A DNA stretch of 5,344 nt from Marinilabiliales bacterium (GTDB taxonomy: Bacteria; Bacteroidota; Bacteroidia; Bacteroidales; BM523): positions 1 to 5,344 of the forward strand of contig PKSZ01000098.1 in assembly GCA_002869425.1 (NCBI GenBank), given 5' to 3'. Under the pieces are notes generated by a model. It searched no databases. It was not told the DNA's origin and worked only from the letters and a program-made list of their open reading frames with translations. Position 1 is the stretch's first letter; each line of letters begins with the position of its first letter. Made by a program: the position numbers and the translations under genes. This document shows, one piece after another, positions 1-5,344 of the stretch.

Positions 1-287
1 AACAAATCCCAGAAAAATACAACCGATACAAAATATCCAATAACAAAATTGAAATAAAAAAAAGAAATATCAGGGGGTGCCCCGAACTATACAAAAACTG
101 TATCATTACGCAAGATGGAAATGTGGTTCTTTGTTGTATGGATAAAAAAGGAAAATATTCAATTGGCAACGTTAACAATTCAACGGTTAACGCATTATGG
201 CATAGCTCACAATTTAATGAATACAGAACAAATCTAAATAATAACGAACTTCTGGATATTTGCCATAATTGTCCGGTTGGCAGGTAA
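1..287 (+). CDS. Radical SAM/SPASM-domain protein, C-terminal part (5' end outside window)
   Basis: An open frame runs from the left edge (first full codon at base 3) to TAA at 285-287, giving 94 visible residues. The visible part looks like a SPASM-type auxiliary iron-sulfur domain. It has Cys26 and Cys33, then the stretch ITQDGNVVLCCMD with a Cys44-Cys45 pair, then the typical SIGNV...ALWHSSQFNEYR segment (about residues 53-75) and a terminal C-x2-C (Cys87, Cys90) just before the stop. In this family the cysteines bind additional Fe-S clusters behind a radical SAM core, which would lie outside the window to the left and cannot be checked. Such proteins modify peptides, sugars or other small substrates; nothing here tells which. 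The gene converges on the ribosomal operon, and its stop codon touches the U-tract of that operon's terminator. The domain call is fairly secure; the substrate is unknown. Confidence 0.8.
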   Translation, partial: QIPEKYNRYKISNNKIEIKKRNIRGCPELYKNCIITQDGNVVLCCMDKKGKYSIGNVNNSTVNALWHSSQFNEYRTNLNNNELLDICHNCPVGR

Positions 288-316
288 AAAAAAAGGCCGG
301 AATGGTATTCCAGCCT
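286..316 (-). terminator. Rho-independent terminator after frr
   Basis: Read on the - strand, 316-307 (AGGCTGGAAT) pairs with 303-294 (ATTCCGGCCT) over 10 bp, with one G-U wobble and a 3-nt loop (ACC). A run of T follows directly (complement of A286-294). The wobble becomes a C-A mismatch on the + strand, and the + strand T-run starts about 12 bases after the stem, so the structure is built mainly for leftward transcription. It lies 21 bp past the frr stop and ends the operon. The U-tract overlaps the last bases of the convergent SPASM gene's stop codon. Confidence 0.88.
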
Positions 317-337
317 CACAACATTATTTTTTTCCGA

Positions 338-901
338 CTATATAGTCATTATCTCTTTTTCCTTTAACTCAACAAGCTGTTCTACCTTTTCAACATACTT
401 ATCTGTTAATTTTTGGATATCGTCTTCTGCTCCCTTGGCACTATCTTCTGCCAAACCATCCTTCTTTAATTTTTTGATTGTATCATTGGCTTCTTTACGA
501 GAGTTTCTAACGCCAACCTTTGTGTTTTCGCCTTCATTCTTCACTTGTTTAACAAGCATCTTTCTACGCTCTTCTGTTAAGATTGGAATATTAATCCGGA
601 TTAATTCACCATTATTCATCGGTGTTAGCCCTATATTGGCTGCCAGAATTGCCTTTTCAATAGGATCAACCATTTGCTTTTCCCAAGGCTGAATTGCAAT
701 TGTTCTCGGGTCGGGTGTATTTATATTAGCAACCTGAGATAAAGGTGTTAATGTGCCATAATAATCGACTGATATCCCGTCAAGCATATGAGGATCAGCC
801 TTCCCTGCTCTCATTTTTTTATATTCTGATTCAAGGTGCTTTAAGGCACTATCCATCTTTTCTTCTGTTACTTCAAGACAGAACATTACTTCATCTTCCA
901 T
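338..901 (-). CDS. frr: Ribosome recycling factor
   Basis: RRF works in the cytoplasm with EF-G to split post-termination 70S ribosomes so that subunits can be reused. The protein is 187 residues, the family's usual length (about 185-187). Family signatures run along the whole chain: MRAGKADPHMLDG (30-42), VDYYGTLTPLSQVANI (45-60), PDPRTIAIQPWEK (63-75), then IRINIPILTEERRK (101-114), the RNSRKEAND segment, and the end QKLTDKYVEKVEQLVELKEKEIM. The frame stays open upstream to an ATG at 928. I chose the ATG at 901 because MEDEV fits the family N-terminus, the extra nine residues (MLHSQKKKT) match nothing, and the upstream ATG lies inside a likely promoter -7 element (926-933). No Shine-Dalgarno is present; the leader is A-rich. 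It is last in the leftward gene set, 69 bp after pyrH, and followed by a strong terminator. Confidence 0.97.
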   Translation of the reverse strand: MEDEVMFCLEVTEEKMDSALKHLESEYKKMRAGKADPHMLDGISVDYYGTLTPLSQVANINTPDPRTIAIQPWEKQMVDPIEKAILAANIGLTPMNNGELIRINIPILTEERRKMLVKQVKNEGENTKVGVRNSRKEANDTIKKLKKDGLAEDSAKGAEDDIQKLTDKYVEKVEQLVELKEKEIMTI

Positions 902-925
902 AGTTTTCTTTTTTTGAGAATGCAA

Positions 926-955
926 CAAATTTATAAAAAAGCTAATAATTTACAA
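926..955 (-). promoter_or_regulatory. Predicted Bacteroidota-type promoter for frr
   Basis: On the - strand, TTG (955-953) is followed after exactly 19 nt by TAAATTTG (933-926), a full match to the Bacteroidota -33/-7 consensus (TTG/TTTG, about 17-23 nt, TAnnTTTG). Transcription would start near 919-921, giving a leader of about 20 nt before the frr ATG at 901. It sits wholly in the pyrH-frr gap. The region is AT-rich, so a chance match is possible, but both elements and the spacing agree. Confidence 0.55.
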
Positions 956-970
956 CCCATTAACTCAATT

Positions 971-1681
971 TCAAGAGACAAGAGTACCAATATTTTCACC
1001 ATCAATTACCTTTTTTAGGTTTCCCACAGTATCCATATCAAAAACAATAATGGGTAATTTGTTTTCTTTACACATTGCAAATGCAGTAAGATCCATCACC
1101 TTTAATCCTTTTTGAATAACTTCACCAAATGAAATATTCTCATATTTTCTTGCCATTGGATCCTTTTCCGGGTCGGCCGTATAAACTCCATCAACCCTTG
1201 TTCCTTTAAAAAGAGCATCTGCTTCTATCTCAACAGCTCTCAAAGAAGATGCAGTATCTGTTGTAAAATAAGGATTGCCTGTACCAAAAGAAAAAATTAC
1301 AATTTGATTATTCTCCAAGTATTCAACAGCTCTACTCTTTTCATATCTTTCACCTACTGGTTCCATTGGAATTGCGGTTAGCACTTTTGCTTTTTGACCG
1401 ATTTTCTCTAACTCTGATTGTAAAGCCAGGCTATTGATCACAGTTGCCAACATCCCCATATAATCACCTTTTACCCTGTCGAAGCCCTTTGCAGCTCCTG
1501 AAAGTCCTCTAAAGATATTTCCACCACCGATCACAATTCCTACCTGCACACCACCAGAAGTACAAACTTCCTTTATTTGTTTTGCATAATCAGACAACCG
1601 TTGCGCATCTATTCCATATTGCTGAGATCCCATCAAAGATTCTCCACTAAGCTTCAATAGTATTCGTTTATATTTTGACAT
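971..1681 (-). CDS. pyrH: UMP kinase (uridylate kinase)
   Basis: Bacterial UMP kinase transfers phosphate from ATP to UMP to make UDP, the step that feeds UTP and CTP synthesis. It belongs to the amino-acid kinase fold, is hexameric, and in characterised bacteria is activated by GTP and inhibited by UTP. The 236-residue length is normal. Visible motifs in order: KLSGESLMG (10-18), nucleotide-binding GGGNIFRG (52-59), the UMP-site segment [12 protein letters not shown] (72-83), [12 protein letters not shown] (133-144), and the ATP-site region [18 protein letters not shown] (154-171). All expected residues appear intact. The ATG at 1681 is right because [14 protein letters not shown] matches the family start directly; no Shine-Dalgarno precedes it. 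It follows tsf by 81 bp, a gap that contains a strong terminator, so its expression depends on read-through or on a weak local promoter. pyrH commonly sits between tsf and frr in bacteria. Confidence 0.98.
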   Translation of the reverse strand: MSKYKRILLKLSGESLMGSQQYGIDAQRLSDYAKQIKEVCTSGGVQVGIVIGGGNIFRGLSGAAKGFDRVKGDYMGMLATVINSLALQSELEKIGQKAKVLTAIPMEPVGERYEKSRAVEYLENNQIVIFSFGTGNPYFTTDTASSLRAVEIEADALFKGTRVDGVYTADPEKDPMARKYENISFGEVIQKGLKVMDLTAFAMCKENKLPIIVFDMDTVGNLKKVIDGENIGTLVS

Positions 1682-1710
1682 AAGTTAAATTTTAAAAATC
1701 TAAAGATAAT

Positions 1711-1741
1711 AAAAAAGGAGAGCTCGAAAGAACTCTCCTTT
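1711..1741 (-). terminator. Intrinsic terminator between tsf and pyrH
   Basis: On the - strand, AAAGGAGAG (1741-1733) pairs perfectly with CTCTCCTTT (1722-1714). The stem continues inward by a U-G, a U-A and a C-G pair to a UUUC loop, giving 12 bp in all. A T-run (1716-1711, then ATTATC) follows immediately. The U-G pair forms only in - strand RNA (C-A on the other strand), so the structure is oriented to stop leftward transcription after tsf. It lies 21 bp past the tsf stop and 29 bp before the pyrH start. Confidence 0.85.
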
Positions 1742-1762
1742 ATTGTAGATTATAAATTTGTA

Positions 1763-2593
1763 TTATTCTGCTAATCCAATTCTATAAAATTTAGTAACTG
1801 TTAAATCTTTATCAACACCTTTAAGATAATCTGTTACAGAAATCTTTTGATCTTTAATAAAAGCCTGATTTAATAAAGTATTTTCTTTATAGAACTTATT
1901 CAGTTTACCCATTGCAATCTTTTCCAAAAGATTTTCTGGTTTACCTTCCTGTTTTGCTTGCTCTTTTCCAATTTCAATTTCCTTGTTGATAACATCCTGA
2001 GGTACATCACCTTTATCAATTGCAACCGGATTCATTGCGGCAACTTGCATAGCTACATCTTTTGCCACCTGCTCATCTGCGATTTCTTTATTAAAACCAA
2101 CAATCGTTCCAAGCTTACTACCAAGGTGGATATAAGGAATTACATATTCTGAATCAATATTCTCATAAAAAGACAATTCTATTTTTTCGCCTATGCTTCC
2201 TATTTTTTCTGTAATGATATCGCTTACGCTTCTTCCATCAACAGTTATTGAAAGGAGCTCGTCTTTGGATGCTGGCTTATTAGCAATTGCTAAGTCTGCT
2301 AACTGATTTGCAAATGCAACAAAATCATCATTTTTAGCAACAAAATCAGTTTCACAATTTAGAGCAACAACAACACCTCTTTTATTATCTGATGCTGTTT
2401 TAGCAACAACACAACCTTCTGTAGCTTCACGGTCTGCGCGCTTGTTTGCAACAGCCTGACCTTTTTTTCGAATGATTTCAACTGCTTTATCAAAATCACC
2501 TTCTGCTTCTACCAATGCGTTTTTGCAATCCATCATACCTGCTCCGGTAGATTTTCTTAATTTACTAACATCTGCTGCAGTAACTTTTGACAT
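1763..2593 (-). CDS. tsf: Translation elongation factor Ts
   Basis: EF-Ts is the cytoplasmic nucleotide-exchange factor that releases GDP from EF-Tu so it can bind GTP and aminoacyl-tRNA again. The protein is 276 residues, close to the usual bacterial length. The N-terminal UBA-like domain is clear: VSKLRKSTGAGMMDCKNAL at 9-27. The exchange-active motif TDFVAKNDDF is at 82-91, with Asp83 and Phe84 corresponding to the E. coli Asp80/Phe81 pair that disrupts the Mg2+ site of EF-Tu. The core continues through HLGSKLGTIVG (156-166) and VAMQVAAMNPVAID, and a C-terminal module ends YLKGVDKDLTVTKFYRIGLAE. The ATG at 2593 gives the expected MSKVTAADV start, preceded by A-rich sequence without a Shine-Dalgarno. 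It follows rpsB by 25 bp, the classic rpsB-tsf pair, and is closed by a terminator. Confidence 0.98.
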   Translation of the reverse strand: MSKVTAADVSKLRKSTGAGMMDCKNALVEAEGDFDKAVEIIRKKGQAVANKRADREATEGCVVAKTASDNKRGVVVALNCETDFVAKNDDFVAFANQLADLAIANKPASKDELLSITVDGRSVSDIITEKIGSIGEKIELSFYENIDSEYVIPYIHLGSKLGTIVGFNKEIADEQVAKDVAMQVAAMNPVAIDKGDVPQDVINKEIEIGKEQAKQEGKPENLLEKIAMGKLNKFYKENTLLNQAFIKDQKISVTDYLKGVDKDLTVTKFYRIGLAE

Positions 2594-2618
2594 TTCTTTA
2601 TTTTTTAAATGGGTAAAT

Positions 2619-3491
2619 TTATTTCTTTTCTTCTGTTGCTTTTTCAGCTACTTTTTCTTTAGACTCCTCTTTTTTTGCTGTAGTCTTTTTTGCCGGAGCT
2701 TTTTTTGCTGCTGGCTTCTCTTCAGCTTTTTCTTCTGCCTTTACTTCTTCTTTCTTCTCTGATTTTGCTTTCTTCTCTTTTGGCGGCTCTTTATCCTTCT
2801 CTGCTTTTCTTTCTGCCAATCCTTCTTCAACAGCCTTTGCAAGTATGTCAATAATCAATGATATACTCTTTGATGCATCATCGTTTGCAGGAATAACAAA
2901 ATCAACAGGTTTTGGATCAGAATTGGTATCTACAATACCAAACACGGGTATATTAAGCCTATTGGCTTCACGAACAGCAATATTTTCCTTTAAAACATCA
3001 ACAACAAAAATAGCTGCTGGAAGACGAGTCAGGTCTGCAATACTACCCAGAGTCTTATCTAGCTTAGCACGCTGACGCTTGATCTGTAATCTTTCGCGCT
3101 TCGATAATGTAGCAAATGTGCCATCTGTTGACATTTTATCAATAGAAGTCATCTTTTTAACTGCCTTACGTATCGTTGGAAAGTTTGTTAACATTCCACC
3201 CGGCCATCTTTCAGTAACATATGGCATATTAACTTTGCTGATTCTTTCAGCAACAATTTCTTTAGCTTGTTTTTTGGTAGCTACAAACAAAACTTTTCTT
3301 CCTGATTTCGCAATATGCTTGATTGCATCACATGCTTCATCAATTTTCACAACTGTTTTGTGTAGATCAATAATATGAATCCCATTCTTTTCCATAAAGA
3401 TATAAGGAGCCATACTAGGATTCCACTTTCTCTTCAAATGGCCAAAGTGTACTCCAGCCTCTAATAACTCATTAAAACTTGTTCTTGGCAT
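2619..3491 (-). CDS. rpsB: 30S ribosomal protein S2 with long charged C-terminal tail
   Basis: S2 binds the head-body junction on the back of the 30S subunit, next to where S1/S21 act near the mRNA exit. The protein is 290 residues. The conserved part covers about 1-226: FNELLEAGVHFGHLKRKWNPSMAPYIF (6-32), GIHIIDLHKT (37-46), VLFVATKKQA (67-76), PYVTERWPGGMLTNF (90-104) and the IPVFGIVDTNSDP segment. From about residue 227 (bases 2622-2813) a 64-residue tail follows made almost only of Lys, Glu and Ala with some Pro, Ser, Thr and Val, including the histone-H1-like stretch PAAKKAPAKKTTAKK. The open frame extends to an ATG at 3527, but I chose the ATG at 3491: MPRTSFNELL fits Bacteroidota S2, while the upstream extension begins in the intergenic hairpin stem. 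No Shine-Dalgarno is present. It lies 92 bp after rpsI and 25 bp before tsf. Confidence 0.97.
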   Translation of the reverse strand: MPRTSFNELLEAGVHFGHLKRKWNPSMAPYIFMEKNGIHIIDLHKTVVKIDEACDAIKHIAKSGRKVLFVATKKQAKEIVAERISKVNMPYVTERWPGGMLTNFPTIRKAVKKMTSIDKMSTDGTFATLSKRERLQIKRQRAKLDKTLGSIADLTRLPAAIFVVDVLKENIAVREANRLNIPVFGIVDTNSDPKPVDFVIPANDDASKSISLIIDILAKAVEEGLAERKAEKDKEPPKEKKAKSEKKEEVKAEEKAEEKPAAKKAPAKKTTAKKEESKEKVAEKATEEKK

Positions 3492-3525
3492 TTTAACTAT
3501 TTTACGTTTACATTCTATAGAAATC

Positions 3526-3560
3526 AATTGCAGAGTAGTTCGTATGAAGTCTCTGCAATT
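3526..3560 (-). promoter_or_regulatory. Perfect hairpin in the rpsI-rpsB gap, possible S2 leader or processing element
   Basis: AATTGCAGAG (3526-3535) and CTCTGCAATT (3551-3560) are perfect inverted repeats of 10 bp around a 15-nt interior. The interior can form a further 3-bp TTC/GAA helix closed by a GTAT loop (on the + strand). On the - strand the structure ends 35 bases before the rpsB ATG and is followed by GATTTCTATAG rather than a T-run, so it is not a typical intrinsic terminator. It could be an RNA processing site, a 3'-end stabiliser for the rplM-rpsI part, or a leader that lets S2 control rpsB-tsf as known in other bacteria. The structure is seen; the role is inferred. Confidence 0.5.
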
Positions 3561-3583
3561 TAGATACTAAACAAAAGGCAATA

Positions 3584-3970
3584 CTAACGCTTGCTAAACT
3601 GGAATTTCTTCCTTGCTTTTGGTCTACCTGGCTTCTTACGTTCAACTTCACGAGCATCTCTGGTAAGAAATCCTTCAGTTTTAAGCGCAGATCTTTTCTC
3701 CGGGTCAACCTTAATAACTGCTCTGGCAATTGCCATACGCAATGCTTGGGCCTGACCTGAAATACCGCCACCATCCAAATTGATTTTGATATCAAAACGA
3801 TCTTCCATCTCTGCTACTCTTAATGGAGACAAAACGATGTTCTGATGTCTTTCAAGAGGAAAATATGTACTAAGGTCTTTTTTGTTTATTGTAATATTTC
3901 CTTTTCCTTCTGTTAAATGCAATCTTGCTATTGCAGATTTTCTTCTTCCTATTGATTTGATAGCTTCCAT
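3584..3970 (-). CDS. rpsI: 30S ribosomal protein S9
   Basis: S9 is a small-subunit head protein whose C-terminal tail reaches the P-site tRNA. The 128-residue length is normal. Visible signatures are SIGRRKSAIARLHL (6-19), the VLSPLRVAE segment, INLDGGGISGQAQALRMAIARAL-type core (GGGISGQAQALR at 67-78), and the basic tail LTRDAREVERKKPGRPKARKKFQFSKR. The last residues are Lys-Arg, as required for the P-site contact, and the KFQFSKR end is typical of Bacteroidota. The ATG at 3970 is only 2 bp after the rplM stop, so the two genes are surely co-transcribed and probably translationally coupled. No Shine-Dalgarno is seen. Confidence 0.98.
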   Translation of the reverse strand: MEAIKSIGRRKSAIARLHLTEGKGNITINKKDLSTYFPLERHQNIVLSPLRVAEMEDRFDIKINLDGGGISGQAQALRMAIARAVIKVDPEKRSALKTEGFLTRDAREVERKKPGRPKARKKFQFSKR

Positions 3971-3972
3971 TA

Positions 3973-4431
3973 TTATTCTTTAATTGAATTAAGGTCTAAT
4001 ACTTTTGGTTTCTGCGCCTCATGCCCATGCTCTGATCCTACATAAACATGAAGGTTTCTGAACAGTTCACGCCCCAGTCTGCTTTTAGGTAACATACCTT
4101 TTACTGCATTCTCAACCACAGCAAATGGCTTTTTCCTCAATAATTCCTCTGGAGTAGTCATTCTCTGTCCCCCAGGATACCCTGAGTGGCTTACATACTG
4201 CTTCTCAACCATTTTATTGCCTGTCAAAGCAATCTTTTCCGCATTGATGATGATTACATTGTCACCACAATCAACGTGAGGAGTAAAACTTGGTTTATGC
4301 TTTCCACGTAATACATAAGCTACCTTTGCAGCTAATCTACCTAATATCTGATCCGTAGCATCTACTACTAACCATTCCTTTTGTACTGTTGCCTTATTGG
4401 CTGATACAGTCTTATAACTCAATGTATCCAC
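3973..4431 (-). CDS. rplM: 50S ribosomal protein L13 (GTG start)
   Basis: L13 is an early-assembling large-subunit protein. The 152 residues include the family motifs [49 protein letters not shown] (about 19-67), the [12 protein letters not shown] segment, [34 protein letters not shown], and a short C-terminus. The start codon is GTG (4431-4429). No ATG lies upstream in frame before a TAA five codons earlier, and the product [16 protein letters not shown] is the standard Bacteroidota L13 N-terminus, so GTG is the real start. A GTG start in a highly expressed r-protein gene is mildly unusual. It is the first gene of the leftward set, about 60 nt downstream of a consensus promoter, and is followed by rpsI after 2 bp. 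In E. coli L13 represses rplM-rpsI through the leader; the leader hairpin here could serve similarly, but that is inference. Confidence 0.97.
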   Translation of the reverse strand: MDTLSYKTVSANKATVQKEWLVVDATDQILGRLAAKVAYVLRGKHKPSFTPHVDCGDNVIIINAEKIALTGNKMVEKQYVSHSGYPGGQRMTTPEELLRKKPFAVVENAVKGMLPKSRLGRELFRNLHVYVGSEHGHEAQKPKVLDLNSIKE

Positions 4432-4464
4432 CTTATCGCTAAGTTTTTAGTAATTAATATATTG

Positions 4465-4481
4465 GTATAATTTCCTTATAC
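4465..4481 (-). promoter_or_regulatory. Small hairpin in the rplM leader
   Basis: On the - strand GTATAA (4481-4476) and TTATAC (4470-4465) form a perfect 6-bp stem around the loop GGAAA. It lies between the predicted transcription start (about 4493-4495) and the GTG start, ending 33 bases upstream of the codon. The stem is AU-rich and thus weak, so a chance occurrence is quite possible. A role in L13 or S9 feedback control would be inference only. Confidence 0.3.
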
Positions 4482-4499
4482 TTTCTTTTAAACGGACTG

Positions 4500-4527
4500 C
4501 AAAAATACAATTTTTTTTAGAATACAA
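4500..4527 (-). promoter_or_regulatory. Predicted main promoter of the rplM operon
   Basis: On the - strand TTG (4527-4525) is followed after 17 nt by TATTTTTG (4507-4500), a full match to the Bacteroidota -7 element TAnnTTTG with a spacing inside the accepted 17-23 range. The spacer is A-rich. Transcription would begin near 4493-4495, leaving a leader of about 60 nt before the rplM GTG. It is the best candidate for driving rplM-rpsI-rpsB-tsf. Confidence 0.65.
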
Positions 4528-4621
4528 TAACTTTATCAATATTTTATTTGTTAATAAAAAAAATTAAATTTTCTCGGACATTCAATGAAATAAAATAATC
4601 TTAATTACGTTGTGTTATTAT

Positions 4622-4629
4622 TAATTTTG
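4622..4629 (+). promoter_or_regulatory. Predicted -7 element for the divergent membrane-protein gene
   Basis: TAATTTTG (4622-4629) matches the Bacteroidota -7 consensus TAnnTTTG on the + strand, 13 bases before the ATG at 4643. No TTG stands at the right -33 distance (the bases around 4599-4602 read TCTT), so the promoter would be half-consensus. A start near 4635 would give a very short leader of about 8 nt. Together with the leftward rplM promoter it makes the 4432-4642 region a divergent promoter region. Confidence 0.4.
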
Positions 4630-4642
4630 CACCGACAGCAAA

Positions 4643-5344
4643 ATGAGAAGCCGAATTCACTACAATATATATATTGCACTGCTTATTTTAATGGCAGTCA
4701 GTATACCTTTGTCTAAATTTACACTAAGTTCATCTCAACTACTATTAGCCATTAACTGGTTAGTAGAAGGCAATTTCAATAGAAAATTCCGCAAGCTGAA
4801 AGAAAAAAAACAGTTGATTTATTTTCTTGGAGTTTATTTTGTATTTGTTTTATGGCTTTTCAATACCCAAAATCTTAACTGGGGACTTCAGGAATTAAAA
4901 GAAAAACTACCATTGCTCAGTCTTCCACTTATTGTAGGCACATCGGCGCCTATTTCAAAAAAGCATTTCACATGGATTCTTCTGGCTTTTACTTCCTCAG
5001 TTAGTTATGCTTCAATTGTATCAACTTTCATTTACACGGATATTATTCATAAAAATATATCGGATATAAGACATATATCACTCTACACTTCACATATCAG
5101 ATTGGCACTAATGGTTGTTTTATCCTGTTTCATTTTATGGAATCTCAAAAATGAGCAAAACAAAATGCTACTGAAATGGGTAATGATACTAAATGCAGTA
5201 TGGCTTTTGATTTTTCTTTTCATACTTAACAGTTTAACAGGAATTGTGATTTTGCTTTCTGTGTTTTATCTTCTTTCATTACGCTATGTTCTCATCAAGA
5301 AAAAACGGTTTTTAAAAATCACGGGGACACTTATTCTCCTTATT
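4643..5344 (+). CDS. O-antigen ligase/polymerase-like membrane protein, N-terminal part (3' end outside window)
   Basis: An open frame of 234 codons starts at ATG 4643 and runs off the right edge without a stop. The visible part is a multi-pass inner-membrane protein. Hydrophobic segments lie at about 9-25, 59-73, 90-99, 111-131, 153-168, 176-195, 196-213 and from 223 on, with basic loops such as RKFRKLKEKK (47-56) between them. Features recalling the Bacteroidota O-antigen ligase (WaaL/Wzy-like) family are LLLAINWLVEGNF early (33-45), then GLQELKEKLPLLSLPLIVGT (81-100), and ISLYTSHIRLALMVV (145-159). Family members join or polymerise surface polysaccharide using undecaprenyl-linked sugar; the large periplasmic loop with the functional residues would lie beyond the window. 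The start is supported by the -7 element just upstream and by the immediate transmembrane segment. It is divergent from rplM and probably unrelated to it in function. The family call is moderate; a membrane protein is certain. Confidence 0.7.
   Translation, partial: MRSRIHYNIYIALLILMAVSIPLSKFTLSSSQLLLAINWLVEGNFNRKFRKLKEKKQLIYFLGVYFVFVLWLFNTQNLNWGLQELKEKLPLLSLPLIVGTSAPISKKHFTWILLAFTSSVSYASIVSTFIYTDIIHKNISDIRHISLYTSHIRLALMVVLSCFILWNLKNEQNKMLLKWVMILNAVWLLIFLFILNSLTGIVILLSVFYLLSLRYVLIKKKRFLKITGTLILLI

Noticed and set aside
902..928. Nine-residue N-terminal extension of RRF (MLHSQKKKT)
   Set aside because: Not family-like, and its ATG lies inside the predicted -7 box; the ATG at 901 gives normal RRF length.
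1750..1762. TAAATTTG on the + strand just past the tsf stop, matching the -7 consensus
   Set aside because: No -33 partner was identified and there is no rightward gene downstream; best read as a chance match in AT-rich sequence.
2597..2618. Short inverted repeat TAAAT/ATTTA in the rpsB-tsf gap
   Set aside because: Only 5 AU-only base pairs and no U-tract in the direction of transcription; too weak to call.
2472..2762. + strand open frame of 96 codons rich in Phe, Cys and Leu
   Set aside because: It is the antisense of the rpsB Lys/Glu tail and the tsf start; the composition is the mirror of AAA/GAA codons and matches no protein family.
3079..3378. + strand open frame of 99 codons inside rpsB
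   Set aside because: Antisense shadow of the conserved S2 core with no supporting start signal; the same applies to the + strand frames at 435-692, 1958-2152 and 2845-3075.
3492..3527. Twelve-residue N-terminal extension of S2 (MISIECKRKIVK)
   Set aside because: The S2 family starts at the next Met (MPRTSFNELL), and the extension begins within the hairpin stem.
3508..3795. - strand open frame of 95 codons overlapping rpsI and the rpsB gap
   Set aside because: It is a second frame of the rpsI coding sequence; rpsI itself is fully conserved here, and this frame runs through the intergenic hairpin.

Overview
The window is a ribosomal-protein/translation-factor locus from a low-GC member of the phylum Bacteroidota. 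This rests on four things. The r-protein signatures are Bacteroidota-like: L13 starts MDTLSYKT, S9 ends KFQFSKR, and S2 begins with a -RTSFNELLEAGVHFGHLKRKWNP-type N-terminus. Promoter-like sites match the Bacteroidota consensus (TTG, a 17-23 nt spacer, TAnnTTTG). No clear Shine-Dalgarno sequence stands in front of any gene; the upstream regions are A-rich instead. Overall base composition is strongly AT-rich. I cannot place the organism below phylum with confidence.

Layout from left to right. (1) Positions 1-287, + strand: the C-terminal end of a radical-SAM-type protein with a SPASM-like cysteine domain, cut by the window edge. (2) A rho-independent terminator at about 286-316 serves the leftward genes and touches the stop codon of the SPASM gene. 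(3) Positions 338-4431, - strand: six genes in transcription order rplM (L13), rpsI (S9), rpsB (S2), tsf (EF-Ts), pyrH (UMP kinase), frr (ribosome recycling factor). (4) A 211-bp divergent intergenic region holds a good leftward promoter for rplM and a likely rightward promoter. (5) Positions 4643-5344, + strand: the N-terminal 234 codons of a multi-pass membrane protein resembling the O-antigen ligase/polymerase family, cut by the right edge.

The six leftward genes supply small- and large-subunit r-proteins, elongation-factor recycling, post-termination ribosome recycling and UMP phosphorylation for nucleotide supply, a growth-linked set. The sequence suggests they are not one simple transcript. 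A strong intrinsic terminator lies between tsf and pyrH, and a consensus Bacteroidota promoter lies in the pyrH-frr gap. A perfect 10-bp hairpin also sits between rpsI and rpsB.

I see no mobile element, CRISPR array, RNA gene or defence-like system, and no evidence of a previously undescribed system. The points worth a second look are regulatory structure inside the operon and the long charged tail on S2. There is no gene-free stretch longer than 300 bases.
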